Assembly: GCA_963932465.1 (NCBI GenBank)
Contig: OZ010794.1
Location: forward strand, 440,635,502-440,699,501
Reading direction: 5' to 3'
Length of the DNA: 64,000 bases
Source: Maratus speciosus
Lineage: Eukaryota > Arthropoda > Arachnida > Araneae > Salticidae
Shown here: piece after piece, positions 1-10,899 of the stretch
Layout: the number at the start of each line of letters is the position of its first letter
How positions within the stretch are numbered: the stretch's first letter is position 1
Notes under the pieces: model-generated
Databases searched by the model: none
What the model saw: only the letters and a program-made list of their open reading frames with translations
What the model was told of the DNA's origin: nothing
Made by a program: the position numbers and the translations under genes

Positions 1-683
1 TTCCATATAATTTCTAGATATTTTAATGAAGGACTTGAATATCCCTGTATTTTGTAAGTCTAAAAACTTGTGTTTTTATATGATTTATTCTAGTTTGCAA
101 TTTAAATGTTTATTTTGAAAAATATTTTGTTATTTACAAATAACTTAATTCTAAAATTTTAAGTATACCACTAGACTTGTTTACTCTTTCGTGTAATTTC
201 AAAATTTTCAGATAAAGGACTCAAATATTCCTGTATTTTGTAAACAATTTTTGTAATTTTTTGTTTCTTGCAATATATTATTAAATTATTATGTTATCAG
301 AAAAAATCATAAAGAAGTACTTCAAAAAATGTTCGAAAAAGAAAATTAGAAAGAGCTTTTATTTGAGATAATTTTATATGTAATTTAAAAAATAAAATTA
401 TCACCGATCTTTTTTAATACATTGAATGTTTATTTTCATGCTTATTAGTATAACAAATTAGAAATAAAATAATCATTAATAAAAAAAAATCTTAAAAGAT
501 GTCATTTGACACCGGTGAACTAATTTGGTTAGACAATGCGATATTTTTTTTTCTCAAAATCAAGAAACGCTTCAGACGAGAATGTCTAAAATTCGTAGAT
601 ATTGCTATGGGCAAATACCACTCGAAATAAATCCAAAAATTTCATCATAAATAAAGATTGTAAGAATACCATAAGAAACTTAC
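1..683. other. AT-rich non-coding DNA
   Basis: No coding region, RNA gene or element end is recognised. If the minus-strand THAP exon at 684-842 is real, this stretch would be its first intron, and later exons should lie here or beyond the left edge. I looked for the missing Cys/His half of a THAP domain and found no convincing candidate. Confidence 0.5.
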
Positions 684-842
684 CTTTGATGAATTAGTCA
701 CATGATAATGTTTCCTTGGAATTCCATGTAGCCAGGCATTTTTTTTTTTTTTTTTTTTAAATGTAGGAAATCTGAATATTTTGGCACTTGAATTGCTAAT
801 GTAATTACTTTTGCACTCCGGTATCGTGCAAAACCGAGGCAT
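684..842 (-). CDS. Probable first coding exon of a THAP-type zinc-finger protein (partial)
   Basis: Read on the minus strand, this exon starts at the ATG at 842-840 and gives 53 codons. It resembles the N-terminal half of a THAP domain, a C2CH zinc finger that binds DNA in transcription factors and in some domesticated transposases. Visible landmarks are an N-terminal MPRFC, Cys5 and Cys10 as the first zinc pair, an FRFP motif at residues 23-26, Trp37, and IPRK at 41-44. The exon ends in codon phase 0 at AAG followed by GTAAGT, a consensus splice donor, and THAP domains are often split near this point. The second Cys/His pair should be in the next exon, which I could not find. A run of about 19 T on the plus strand (740-758) encodes a lysine tract inside the domain. 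It may be an expansion, a frameshift or a sequencing artefact, so the gene may be intact or decayed. It could also belong to a THAP-containing transposon. Confidence 0.5.
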
Positions 843-1835
843 TTTCCTTTTCTTATATCGCCACTTATAATTAAAAATTCATAATTTTACGAGCAAATAG
901 GTTAATGAAACTAAATCGAGCTTCGGGAAAATAATACAAAGCGAAGTATACCACGAGGACTTTTGTGGAAATTGTAGGCAATTTATACTGTCGTGAATCG
1001 GCAAACGCTATTCGACTCATTGTCACTTAAATACTAAGAAATTTATGCCAATTTCATACATTTATTGATAAAAATTACTTAATAAATATATCAGAAAGAT
1101 TCGTATTTATGAGTGGGGAGGGGGAAAAAATGACTTCCTTTAAAAAATATGTGAAAATTAGAAAATGATATTTTAATTTTTATTGTAAAGTTATTTTTCA
1201 TAGTACATCCATTATAAATTACAAAATAAATTATATTTGACTATTCTCTTCTCCCCCCCCCTTACCATTGAACCAAAGATAGTTACAAAAACTGTTATAA
1301 ATTTGAAATATACTTTAAATAATTGAAAATGTGACCATTTCTTTAGCTTTATTTAAAATGTCGAAGGAGGATGAAGTTCCCTCTCTTGAGTCTATTAAAA
1401 TATGCTTCTGATCCAAAATTAATGTGATTTTTTTTTATTATTATTACAAGATAATGGTTTGGAAGTACATCTAAAATAATGGCTCAAAAACTGTATCAAC
1501 TGTTTTCTAAAAATAACAAAAATGTTATTTTTAGAAGTTCAAAAATAATTTAATTAAACTAGACCAATTTCATCTATTTTTTCCAGAAGTTATGCTTTCC
1601 TTTTTTGCATTTTTTTTTTTTCACTATCTCCATTCTTCTTCTAAGGGGAAAAAAATCATTAATCCATTCTCTTACTAAGTGGTCAAAATAAATATTTCGT
1701 ATACCAAATACGTATGCTATTACTAATATCATTTCAGCATTTCTTATATATATTTCGTCAGTTTTACTTTTTTTTTTTTTTAAGTTTGTGTTATATTAAA
1801 ATTTAATATTACAACGTAAGAATATGCATGCAATT

Positions 1836-1886
<51 letters not shown>

Positions 1887-2315
1887 TATCTATATTTTAG
1901 ACAATTTAACGACATAAACTTCAGAATTAAAAAAAAAGGATTAGCTGTTTATAAAAATAGCTTTCTACTCTTATAAACTGGTTTTTCGAAATATAATCCT
2001 GCTTCCTTTAATAAATATAAACAATCCTATTTTGCTAGTAGTAAGTTTTTGGCTGAATATTACGGAGAAAACATCAGCACACAGTTCTCTTCTTTAATCT
2101 TCATTTGGTACGTCACGAAAACAGTCAGGAGGCCTTGAGTATTGAGACGGTAATGTCTCACATCGCCCTCGGTAATGTTAAACATACGAGTGTGAAATGC
2201 ATTTTTATTTTTTAAATATATCACAGGGAAATTAATATTTTTTACTTACTTTTTCTTTGTACTCTCTTTGAAGGATGTCTCTTCTTATTTTAGTTTACAA
2301 CATATTTTTCAAATA
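843..2315. other. Intergenic AT-rich DNA with homopolymers
   Basis: No gene seen. The stretch holds a C-run near 1252-1261 and a very long poly-A tract at about 1840-1881. It would contain the promoter of the minus-strand THAP exon, but I see no clear core promoter motif. Confidence 0.5.
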
Positions 2316-3247
2316 CACTAGCGGGAAAAAAAATCCCAACACCAAGAAAGACTTGTGTTAGATAAACGAAATTTGGTAGGCATGTTTATACATCTGAAAG
2401 ATGACATCGATTGAAATTTCGCGCTTCGCGCATAAGTGTGGCGCTAGTGGCACCACTCAGAACCTGCAGATCAGGTTTACTTTAAATGCGTGCTGTAAAG
2501 TTCGTGTTCGTTATTTAGCTACGAAACGTGACGTTTTCTGATGAAAAAGAAACACAACAGATCTCCACTCCGCCCACCAATGAGCTCTGGCTTGACACGA
2601 ATGGAGTCGCAAACGGCAATGGCTTGGAGTCAGTAAAATGCACGCTACAGGGCGCCTAGTTCGGAGCTGTCCTTGAAGTAACCGATTTCTAACAGTTCGT
2701 TGTGTAACTGTGGTACCAACTACAGCTCGAATTTCTGCCGCAGACGCAGTACGATGCGCCACAGTCGTACGCCGAATACGGCGATCTTCCCTCTCAGGAG
2801 TGCGCGTGGCCGCCTGGAACCCGGTCTTCTTGATGCAGCACCATCCATTGACCACTGTTTCCAACAATCATGCACAGTGGATACATTCCAGCCAAGTGTT
2901 TCTGCAATATCGCGGAAAGAAAATCCACCTTCTCGTAGCCCGATTATGCGACCTCGTTCCAACTCGGGGAGCTGTTGACAGTGGCTTCTTCGTCTTGTTA
3001 AAGGCATTCTTGGCTAACATCAACTCAATACGTCACGTTTCGTAGCTAAATAACGCCCACGAACTTTACAGCACGCATTTAAAGTAAACCTGATCTGCAA
3101 GTTCTGAGTGGTGCCACTAGCGCCACACTTATGCGCGAAGCGCGAAATTTGAATCGATGTCATCTTTCAGATGTATAAACACGCCTACCAAATTTCGTTA
3201 TCTAACACAAGTCTTTCTTGGTGTTGGGATTTTTTTTTCCGTCAATG
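2316..3247 (-). mobile_element. Tc1-like DNA transposon, internally deleted, with about 205-bp TIRs
   Basis: The two ends are long inverted repeats: roughly 2316-2534 pairs with 3030-3247, with only scattered mismatches. The element is flanked by TA on both sides (2314-2315 and 3248-3249), the target duplication of the Tc1/mariner superfamily. Both ends carry a GGGATTTTTTTT-type block close to the terminus. The roughly 490 bp between the TIRs encodes only the N-terminal part of a transposase on the minus strand. A full Tc1 transposase is about 340 residues, so the catalytic region is largely missing and the copy is non-autonomous. Confidence 0.9.
2511..3007 (-). pseudogene. Tc1-like transposase, frameshifted and truncated
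   Basis: The minus-strand reading frame starting at 3007 encodes the paired-like helix-turn-helix of a Tc1 transposase: an arginine-rich start, then GFSFRDIAETLGWNVSTV and a downstream W..W motif. Homology then moves to another frame (within 2511-2867). That frame shows the second HTH segment, with AHRTASAAEIRA and TVTQRTVRNRL, and then WRSVVF, which in family members sits just before the second catalytic aspartate. The frame runs into the TIR at this point and the rest of the DDE domain is absent. At least one frameshift and a 3' deletion make it non-functional. Confidence 0.85.
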
Positions 3248-3344
3248 TATATACTTTATTTTATTTCAATTGTTAAAATCTTACTCACAGCTTGTAAGCT
3301 TTTAACGCATAAAATATTAAATTAAGCATATATTTTAGAAATAT

Positions 3345-3590
3345 TTTGTAAACTAAAAACGAAAAAAACATTCTTTCAGAAGAGTATACTGAAAAACGAA
3401 GTTTAAAATATTAATTTTCCAAGGAGATATTTTAAAAATTAGAATACGTTCGAAGTCCACATATTTAAAATTATTGAGGACGATTTGAGATCTGCCTGAC
3501 CAATACCCTTAACCAGTCAGTGCTGTTTATCTTTTTTCTGCTTTATATGTCAGTTAGAAATGAAATCTATTGTTAAAGATTTTCTTTATA
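3345..3590 (+). repeat. First copy of a diverged intronic direct duplication
   Basis: This segment aligns with 4090-4320, about 745 bp downstream. Shared blocks include GAAGAGTATRCTGAAAAAYG, TTTGAGATCT, TGACCAATACCCTTAA and CAGTCAG. The two copies are similar along their length but carry many substitutions and small indels, so the duplication is old. Confidence 0.75.
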
Positions 3591-4089
3591 TAAACTATGT
3601 ATAAAAATCACTTCAAAATATCAAAATACTCTAGAATTACTATAAGCGATAATTATAAATTTTTAAAAAGGCAAAATACCTTTATTTATTTACATTTCGA
3701 CATGTTTCATTGCATCAGATCGCAACATTCTCAAGAAAATAAAATGATAAAAATATTTTCGCAAAAATTCAAATTGAAAACTGGTAAACAAAAACAACAA
3801 CAAAAATCACGCGAGCACAAGGATAATGAAATGAAATGCAACATTAAAATTTGAAATTTGTGAACGTGAACTATTTTACATTTATTGCTTCATGATTCTA
3901 TGTAGCATTTCTTTCCAAATTTTAGGGGCCTCTATGGATGTTGAATCATTGCAAATATTCTAATTGCGTAAGAAAATCTCTATTGATTTTCTGATGATGG
4001 ATGGCGAGTAAGATCTTGATGGATAAATTATTCTAATATTTTTAAAATATATTTTTAAAATTCATAACTGAAAACCTTTACTAAAAGTT
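3591..4089. other. Non-coding DNA between duplicated blocks
   Basis: No gene recognised. The short open frame at 3597-3854 has an AT-driven composition and no motif, so I do not regard it as coding. Confidence 0.5.
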
Positions 4090-4320
4090 CAGCCAGCTAA
4101 AAACGAAAACAAAAAAAATTCTTTGAGAAGAGTATGCTGAAAAATGAAGTGTAAAATATTAATTTTCTAAGAAGATGTTTTAAAATTAGAATGAATTCCG
4201 CGGCCATAGGTTTAACATTACCGAGGGAGATTTGAGATCTCACTGACCAATACCCTTAAGCAGTCAGCACTGCTTTACGTGTCAGTAAGAATTTAAATTT
4301 ATCGTTAATGCAATTTTTGT
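4090..4320 (+). repeat. Second copy of the diverged intronic direct duplication
   Basis: This is the partner of 3345-3590. It ends about 20 bp before the acceptor of the exon at 4342, so the duplicated block lies in the end of the intron. The exon itself is not found after the first copy. Confidence 0.75.
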
Positions 4321-4341
4321 TTTTGTTTTTACTTATTCTAG

Positions 4342-4482
4342 GGGATCTGAAAAATGAAGAAGAGGTTTTAGACTGGATTTTGAGTGATAAAACTATGCTG
4401 TTGGCTGATGAAATCGAAGAGGTCAATGAGCAGATGTTGGATAAGCTTGTTGAACGCTACCAGTTATTGGCAGCTTACTTTT
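4342..4482 (+). CDS. Tandem thioredoxin-repeat membrane protein, 141-bp exon (first in window)
   Basis: The acceptor is a pyrimidine-rich tract ending in CTAG at 4338-4341 and the donor is TTTT|GTAAGT at 4483. Both flanking introns are phase 1. The exon encodes 47 residues beginning GDLKNEEEVLDW and ending QLLAAYF. The first half is the C-terminal end of one thioredoxin fold, with the GD/S-L..EEVLDW pattern seen in this group after the YFRKG segment. The second half, DEIEEVNEQMLDKL followed by a hydrophobic strand, starts the next fold. The exon that follows in the transcript is at 8318. The protein resembles multi-thioredoxin-domain, PDI/calsequestrin-like proteins of arthropods that are expected to act in the secretory pathway; that assignment comes from recalled family features, not a search. 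I do not know a gene symbol. Earlier exons lie left of the window. Confidence 0.85.
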
Positions 4483-4914
4483 GTAAGTTTTAATGGTGTT
4501 TAAAAAAACAGCTTGGAGAAGTATTTCGTTGAATTATAAATATTTTTAACTAAACGCAGATAGTGATAAATATATGTATTTTCTATGCTTTTAAAATTTT
4601 GTATTTTACGTTAATTTTGCTCTTTTAAAATTGTAGTTAATATTTGAATTTTACATAAAATACATACATTTTGTGCCTATGTAAAAATATGTGCATGATA
4701 CAATGTCAGACAAACATTTTGTGTGCATTAAAATTATTACGACTGTATTAAAAGAACCAAAATGATACAATCAGTTATCATCATAGTATTAATATTAATA
4801 TGGGTATACGGAATAAAATAGTATATTCTCTGTTGATTTTATGCAATAGAAATATTCAGATAAAAGTAATTTTTATTGCTTTCATCTTGAAAATATTTAT
4901 TATGAGGGATAGAC

Positions 4915-5560
4915 TGTATAAAAAACTGCGGCGGACTATTCGGGCCTGCCACCTAAGAACATGGCCATGACTCAAGATTAACACTAAAAACAGTTTATTA
5001 AAAACAAGAACAGATGAGGATGGCAATGAAGTGGACAAAAATTAACTAAAAATGATCAAATTATAAGCTCGAACACTAAACGAAAGAGAGAGTAAGCTAA
5101 CCTCAAAAAATGTCTAAATACTAGCATTAGCTTAAAATAAACTGGCTATGTTGGTTGTATTCCTGAACCTAAGAAAGCTTCACCTCACTTGCTTCGAAAA
5201 TGTCACTAGAAACTCCGAAATAGCACTATACACAATATCACTAGAAAATGCTGCAACGTCACTGATGTAGCACGAAACTAATATTGATTTTCCCCGGCAA
5301 AATCCGATGCAACTAACTTCTACCACCCTATTTATACCAGCTTGACGACCACAGATACCTAATTATCAAAACGTAATATATGCACAAAATAGCCGTGAAA
5401 ATCAGATTGTAAACATACTAAGACGGAATCTCAAGTGACCAGAAAAGATTCCGCTTTAGACAGTTTTCCGTCTTAGCAGTCATTCATGATCTTCATCAGA
5501 GAAGATCTGCTATTCCCTTTGCAGATGTCCATGATGTTGTATTCAAGGGTTTACCTTACA
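4915..5560 (-). mobile_element. Probable solo LTR of an LTR retrotransposon
   Basis: Read on the minus strand, the block has LTR organisation. A promoter-like stretch with a TATAAATAG box lies at about 5329-5337. About 330 bp further on is a polyadenylation signal (AATAAA near 4997-5003), followed by a short terminal region ending TTATACA. The proposed edges are TG..CA. Composition is less AT-rich than the flanks. I see no matching second LTR, primer-binding site or gag/pol, and no convincing target duplication, so the edges are approximate and the identification rests on layout. Confidence 0.4.
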
Positions 5561-7782
5561 CCTACCTGCAGTTCGAAAAAAAATTTTCTTTTAGGAAGGG
5601 GGTTATCCAGAAAATGAAGCAAGATATTTGAAAAACTTTTTTGTATTTTGTTTATTACAGTTTAAAGAAAATAAATTGTTTTTTTTTTTATAAAGACTAA
5701 ATAAAGTTCGGTGTCCCCATAGGACTCGCTTCCCGGAGATGGTTTCGTTCTGGTAGCCGTGCAAGATGATCACCTCAACTCTGTCAAATGTTATCTGAAA
5801 AACGTAATGTCTTTACTTCGGACACTTAAAACTAGAGAGTAATCGTTCGGTTTCTGGAAAATTCCTTTTGAACAAAAGGGCAGCCGTTCAAAGTTAAGGT
5901 ACCGATTTTCATATTTTTTTTTTTTTTCGCTTTGACTGTTTATAAAAATTAGGAAAAAAATCATCAGGTTGCCAAAAGGAACGATTACTCTAGATACTAT
6001 TGCTGTTAATATTTGGTCAAAATTCGAAGAAGATTGGTTGAGATTTGTTCAAGTTATCATCGACTTTAAAAATATAGTTTTGAGATAATCACGTTTAAAG
6101 ATTCAAGTTATGATTTATGTATGATAGAACAAAGTAAATTAAAGCGGCGTAACTTTCTTAATTTTTATTAGATCGACTAGAAAATGTAACTGAATATTTT
6201 TTACTAATTGTTCTTTCATACAATGCATTCTTTGAAAGTTTGCAGGTAGTTTGGTGTATATGTCAAAACTCTAAGGTAAATTTTCAGTTCAGAGCAAAAT
6301 GGGCTTAACTGCGCATGCCTAAAATTAAAGCTAGAACCTGTTCAGTTTTAGAGTAAAGTAGAATGAGATCTGGTTAACCAAATGATCTATCTAAAGCATC
6401 AGTTTAAAGCTGTGAATCTCAGTAGAAAGGCGCGTTTGACCCCCCCACGCGTGGCAGAATGATTTCTGTGATATTTTTGGCGATAGTTCATTTTAATAAT
6501 GACATATTTAATTTTAGGAGGGGAATTTATATGATTTGTATTTATTATTATTATTATTATTCGAATGCTTTATAATTAAATAAAAATTAACACTCAACAA
6601 TATTTAAAAAAATGTTAATTTCACATTAAAAATATTCAATCTAAACTATTTTGCATATTACTATTAATTAAATAAATTGAACTGATCTACAATTTTTTTT
6701 TTATTTTCTGGCCATTTTGAAGAATATATATGTGTGTGTGTGTACAAAAAAAAAATTGTCATTCTATTTCGTAAAAAAAGAAAAATATTCATATAAGAAT
6801 TATAAAAGAAATTAACTTGATGTCCATGGTTTAATAATTAAATAAAGTACACAAATGTAAAATAAAACTCACGTAATTAAAAAACGTACGTTATAAATTG
6901 TTAGCTGTTTGCATCAAGTTTCAAGTTTAGGGTTTTAGAATGAGGCTGATAAAAATAAAGTTAATGAAAACTTTCAACGGTCGTGTATTAAAAAAATATT
7001 ATAAAATACTAAATATTGTTTTTTTTTTTTTTTTTCAAATAAAATGAGACTTATAGTAAGTAAAAATAAATGTTCTACCCAATATTTTTAGTTAAACTTC
7101 TGATAAAAAGCAAGCATAATTGGTTATAAATTATAAACTTAAAATTCTTTCACTTCATTGAGTAGGTTAGTCTGACAGTGCCATCTATCGCCTTAAATCT
7201 ATAGGAACCACTTATATAATATAGCAATTCATCAAGATCTCAATAATTAATTTAAAAGCAACTAATTAAAAATTGAAGCATTTTTCTAATGAAACATTTA
7301 TGTTATTTACCTGACGAATACTACCTAGTAACTCCTTAAATTTACAGTGAGGTTCGTCCTGTAATTAACAGCTTTCTGCCATCTCTCTTCGTTCCACTTA
7401 CATGAGATGAAATTAATAGTTACAGAATTTGTAAATTCAAATTATGTTAAGGCTGTTCTCAACTGCTCTGCTCAACAAGCGCGAAACGTTTTGACACATT
7501 TACAAATTCATTTTTTAACGGAAAGCTATAAAATTGGAAGGCCTGAGTATGGAAGCGATTTGGAATCGAACTGTGTAATTCAGATTTTTGGATAATTAAA
7601 TTACCTATTGAGTTATAAACGATTTTGATCACGTGACAAAGACGTTTGTCGCCCTTCCTTGAATGGTTATTCTTCTTTCGCGCAGAAATCCTGTTCAAAG
7701 GCCTACTTTGACACTATTTTCTGAAAGATCTATTTCGTTTGCAAAAAAAAAAAAAAAGGGGGAAACACAGTTCGATTACATA
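5561..7782. other. Intron DNA with microsatellites
   Basis: Within the intron between the exons at 4342 and 8318. It holds short TTA repeats near 6540-6562, a TG run near 6729-6742 and several poly-T or poly-A tracts. The small open frames at 7407-7698 overlap on opposite strands and show no family features. Confidence 0.5.
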
Positions 7783-8173
7783 TAGTCCAAGAGACGGTAG
7801 CACAAAAACCTATGTTATCAAGCACAAGAAAAAAACCTTTATTTTATGGAAGAGTAGAAGTAGGGGAATCTAATGATCCATGTCCGCTGGAAATGAAGTA
7901 GTGCATAAGCCAAAAATTAATGCCACCAGTGGTTGACTCGTAGGTTTATTATTGTGTTTTCTGCTCCCAGTCCTCCGTGTTTTCATACCTTTGTTTGTAG
8001 GACAAACACAATGATAAAGTCAACCACTAGTGTTATTAATTTTTGGCTTATGCAGCACTTCACTTCCGGCAGACATGGATCATTTGATTCCTCTACTTCT
8101 ACTCTTCCATAAAATAAAGGTTTTTTCCTTGTGCTTGATGGCATAGGTTTTTGTGCTGTCGGCTCTTGGACTA
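7783..8173. repeat. Foldback element (long inverted repeat) in the intron
   Basis: The left arm, about 7783-7958, and the right arm, about 8003-8173, are inverted copies of each other with roughly 85-90% identity by eye, around a spacer of about 45 bp. Both arms contain AGTCCAAGAG at the outer end, CACAAAAACCTATG, TTTATTTTATGGAAGAGTAG, and CATAAGCCAAAAATTAAT near the centre. An RNA copy would form a long hairpin. The right arm ends about 145 bp before the acceptor of the exon at 8318. No coding capacity is seen. Confidence 0.85.
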
Positions 8174-8317
8174 ATAGTTTCTGAACAACAACACTTGCTA
8201 GTTTCATGCAATACCGAACAAAAATAAATTTAAACTTGTGTCATAAAGTTGTCCTTTTGGATTTGAGAACAGCCTTAATTGACAGAAGTTTATTTTAAAC
8301 CAGTTTCACACTTTCAG

Positions 8318-8500
8318 ATGATGAGGAATGTGAGGACTGCTTGGCGACTTTGGAAGGCCTTGAAGAAATCGACGAAGAGGCAGATCTGTTCGGCATCCGA
8401 TTTGTGAAAATAAGCGAATCATCCGCTGGCGTGAAATGGGGTGTCCACGGTGTTCCTGCACTAGTTTATTTCCGAAAGGGACAGCCTGTGTTTTACGAAG
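8318..8500 (+). CDS. Tandem thioredoxin-repeat membrane protein, 183-bp exon with CEDC motif
   Basis: The acceptor is TTTCAG at 8312-8317 and the donor is GAAG|GTAATA at 8501. Introns are phase 1 on both sides, so the first codon (Tyr) is completed by the previous exon's T. The 61 codons encode the core of a thioredoxin fold: a YDEECEDC start with a CxxC-like CEDC in the active-site position, an acidic helix (LEEIDEEAD), the strand FGIRFVKI, then WGVHGVPALVYFRKGQPVFYE. The VPALVYF block contains the cis-proline typical of the fold. An exact 183-bp partner lies at 18557. Joined in order to 4342-4482 and 13548-13688, it gives complete alternating repeats. A catalytic oxidoreductase role is possible because the CxxC is kept, but the heavy acidity also fits a calsequestrin-like protein. 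Confidence 0.9.
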
Positions 8501-8705
8501 GTAATAGATAAATTGTGGCCTTCTTTTGTATGGAAAATATGTGTACATGGTAAAATAAAGACAAATATGTTTTTTAATCTAAAATATAATATAACCATGA
8601 ACGAAAATATACCATAACCTCTTCCGATTACCCATAATTCCGCAGAGTGTTCTTTAGCTTTTAAAATCTCATAAAAAAATATTTTTTCGTGATTTAACGA
8701 AGTAG

Positions 8706-9084
8706 TTATAAAAACAAAGTTTCTTTTGCTGCCACTGATTTTCGGAAACGTTTCCGAGTACATTTTAAAATATATTAATCAATTTCCTCAAAGCAAAATA
8801 TTGATATTTAACATCTCAGTTAAACATTTTCAGCTGCGTAATGGAATTTATACATGCAAGACAAAAATATATATATTATTAATTTTAATGTTAATATTAA
8901 TGCTCTTAATTTATCATATTTGTCAGTAAAGCATCTTTGTTGACCATTAAAATGTTTATTTGATAATGGATAGCATCTGGAAAATCTATATTCCGGATTG
9001 AGAAAACTGATTAATGCATTATAATAACTACTCAGGAAGGTTTCCGAAAATCAGTGGCAGCAAATGAAACAGGGTTTTTATAAA
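8706..9084. mobile_element. MITE-like element with about 55-bp TIRs
   Basis: The sequence around 8706-8760 recurs inverted at 9031-9084. Shared parts include TTTGCTGCCACTGATTTTCG and the adjacent GTTATAAAAAC-type outer flank. The interior has no coding capacity. The superfamily is not determined because the flanking duplication is unclear. Confidence 0.65.
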
Positions 9085-9305
9085 CGAGTCTTTACATCTC
9101 CACAATATATTGGTTTCTGAGGTTTCTAAAGGTAAAAAACGCTTTCTTTTGGAATCGTGGGTATCTCGTAAATGGTTATTGTCTGTTTTCGTTCGTGCTT
9201 ACATGTTTTTCTAGATAAAGAAACATCTGTCATATTTTTTACAGAGTATATCAGTAGCTCTTAAATATTGTATATAGAAAATTTTAAAAATATGTAGTTT
9301 AAATA

Positions 9306-9509
9306 TAGGTGACGAGTGCTATGCTGTCTTAAATTGCAAAAATGCTCAATTTAACTTCAAGGTTTCAAAATTAAAAACATTTTTCGTGTTTCAACAGCTA
9401 ATTAAAATTTAAAAAAAATAAAAAGAATGAAAATTGAGGAACTTTGATGCAATTTTACCCGATAGTTTGAGCATTCTTACGCAGTTCGAGACAGCGCAAC
9501 GTCATCTAA
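9306..9509. mobile_element. Short MITE-like inverted repeat
   Basis: The left end, AGGTGACGAGTGCTATGCTG then TCTTAAATTGC, matches in inverted orientation the right end around 9460-9509 (GCAGTTCGAGACAGC then AACGTCATCT). A shared ATGCTCAA block follows inside. The element is about 200 bp, has no reading frame, and its family is unknown. Confidence 0.55.
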
Positions 9510-10356
9510 CGAGCAAAAATTGAATTTTTTTTTTTTTTTCCTATTTCGGTACACAAAAATTACGAGTTGCTCTGATACACGCTTCACTTACTTCACCTTT
9601 ATGTTTCTTTCAGTTAATTAATTGTAGAAATTTAAAATTAGGGAGTCTTTTATAAAATATCCTATGCATCTAAACTTTGAATATTCGCTTAACAATCCAA
9701 AATATAGTTTTAATGTTTTTGGTGCAGTGTGCCTCTACTAGTATTGATTAATTAACAATACTTTTTTTGTTTTTTAGATCTCTCTTCTCATATGTCTTCA
9801 TCATCGACAAATTATTTTCAATTTTCTCCATCTTTTAAACTCTTTTATTTAATTTAATTGGTTCATGTATGTAAAATTTGAATTTCGTAATATATTTGTC
9901 TCTCACTTCCTAATGTGCTAGAATTATAAAAAAATTATATACATATGTGTGTTTCAGATTTGCTATACAATATTTTAATATTTTTAGAAGTTAATTATAA
10001 ATAATAAATTATTGAAACGCATTTTTCAGTTAATCAGACACATGCGTCAAATCGTCGGCTATTCTATATTGTTCAAATGTATACAAGTCACAATAACAAT
10101 GGAGTTCATGATGTGCGAAATCAAGCTCGCTAAAATAGCCCAACTGGCTGTGAGACTGCAACAATGAAAAAATTTTAAATAAAAAAAATTACAAAATAAA
10201 ATGTTATTAAAAATAAAGAGTGTAGTATTTTTTAAAAACCTACGCTTTTATCAATTAATAATTTAATTTTAATTAAATCACGATTATACATTGAGAAAAC
10301 GAATAACAAAATCTGAATTAGACAGTTTAAATAATGCGGCTTTTTTTTCTTTCCTG
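9510..10356. other. Intron DNA, nothing recognised
   Basis: AT-rich sequence with poly-T tracts. I see no coding or repeat structure I can name. Confidence 0.5.
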
Positions 10357-10775
10357 TTTATTAATAAATGTTTATTTACTTTTATTTTCTTTTTAAAAAA
10401 TATATAAATTGTTTTGTTCTATAGTTATTATTTTTTTTTGATTTATTGTTATTTCATTTTAAAAATAATAAAAAATAATTTAAAAATACATATGTAACTG
10501 GTATTCGAAAACGAGGTTTTCGCCAAATTGTCGAAAAAAAAATCACGCCAAACCTGGTGCGTATATGACATCTGTGACAAATGTTAAATAATGCAACAAA
10601 CCATGACATTTAATTTCAACTTCAAAGCAATGTTTTAATTTGCCACTCGAAAAAAAAATGCTAACTGGCGAATTAAAAAAAGCTATTGGCGAGATTTTCA
10701 CCCGGCTAATGTAAAAGTACCATGAATTCTGTGCGATCATGGCAACTTTTATGTAGTTTCATTCGAATTTTTTTA
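10357..10775 (+). repeat. First copy of an about 430-bp direct repeat
   Basis: The sequence from TTTATTAATAAATG through TTTTCGCCAAATTG, ATGACATTTAATTTCAACTT and AAAAGTACCATGAATTCT recurs at 11556-11996 with moderate divergence. Two copies flank about 780 bp that contains the MITE at 10900-11408. A short piece around 10553-10580 also recurs inverted at 11470-11495. Confidence 0.8.
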
Positions 10776-10899
10776 TTATAAATCGCCAAACATTTTTCCC
10801 GTCGCATTTTTTTTTATTTCATTAATTTCATTTAAAATATAATCCTTTCATTAATTTTATTTAAAATACAAAACTTTCATTTAAAACTGAAACATTTAA

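Noticed and set aside
8306..8763. Minus-strand open frames over 8306-8548 and 8461-8763 as genes
   Set aside because: They are antisense to the well-supported 183-bp exon and to a MITE end, with no motif or splice support.
8998..9000. Very long 3' UTR or coding readthrough explaining intron sequence after exon 8318-8500
   Set aside because: A clear donor at 8501 and matching phase with the 13548 exon make splicing the simpler reading.
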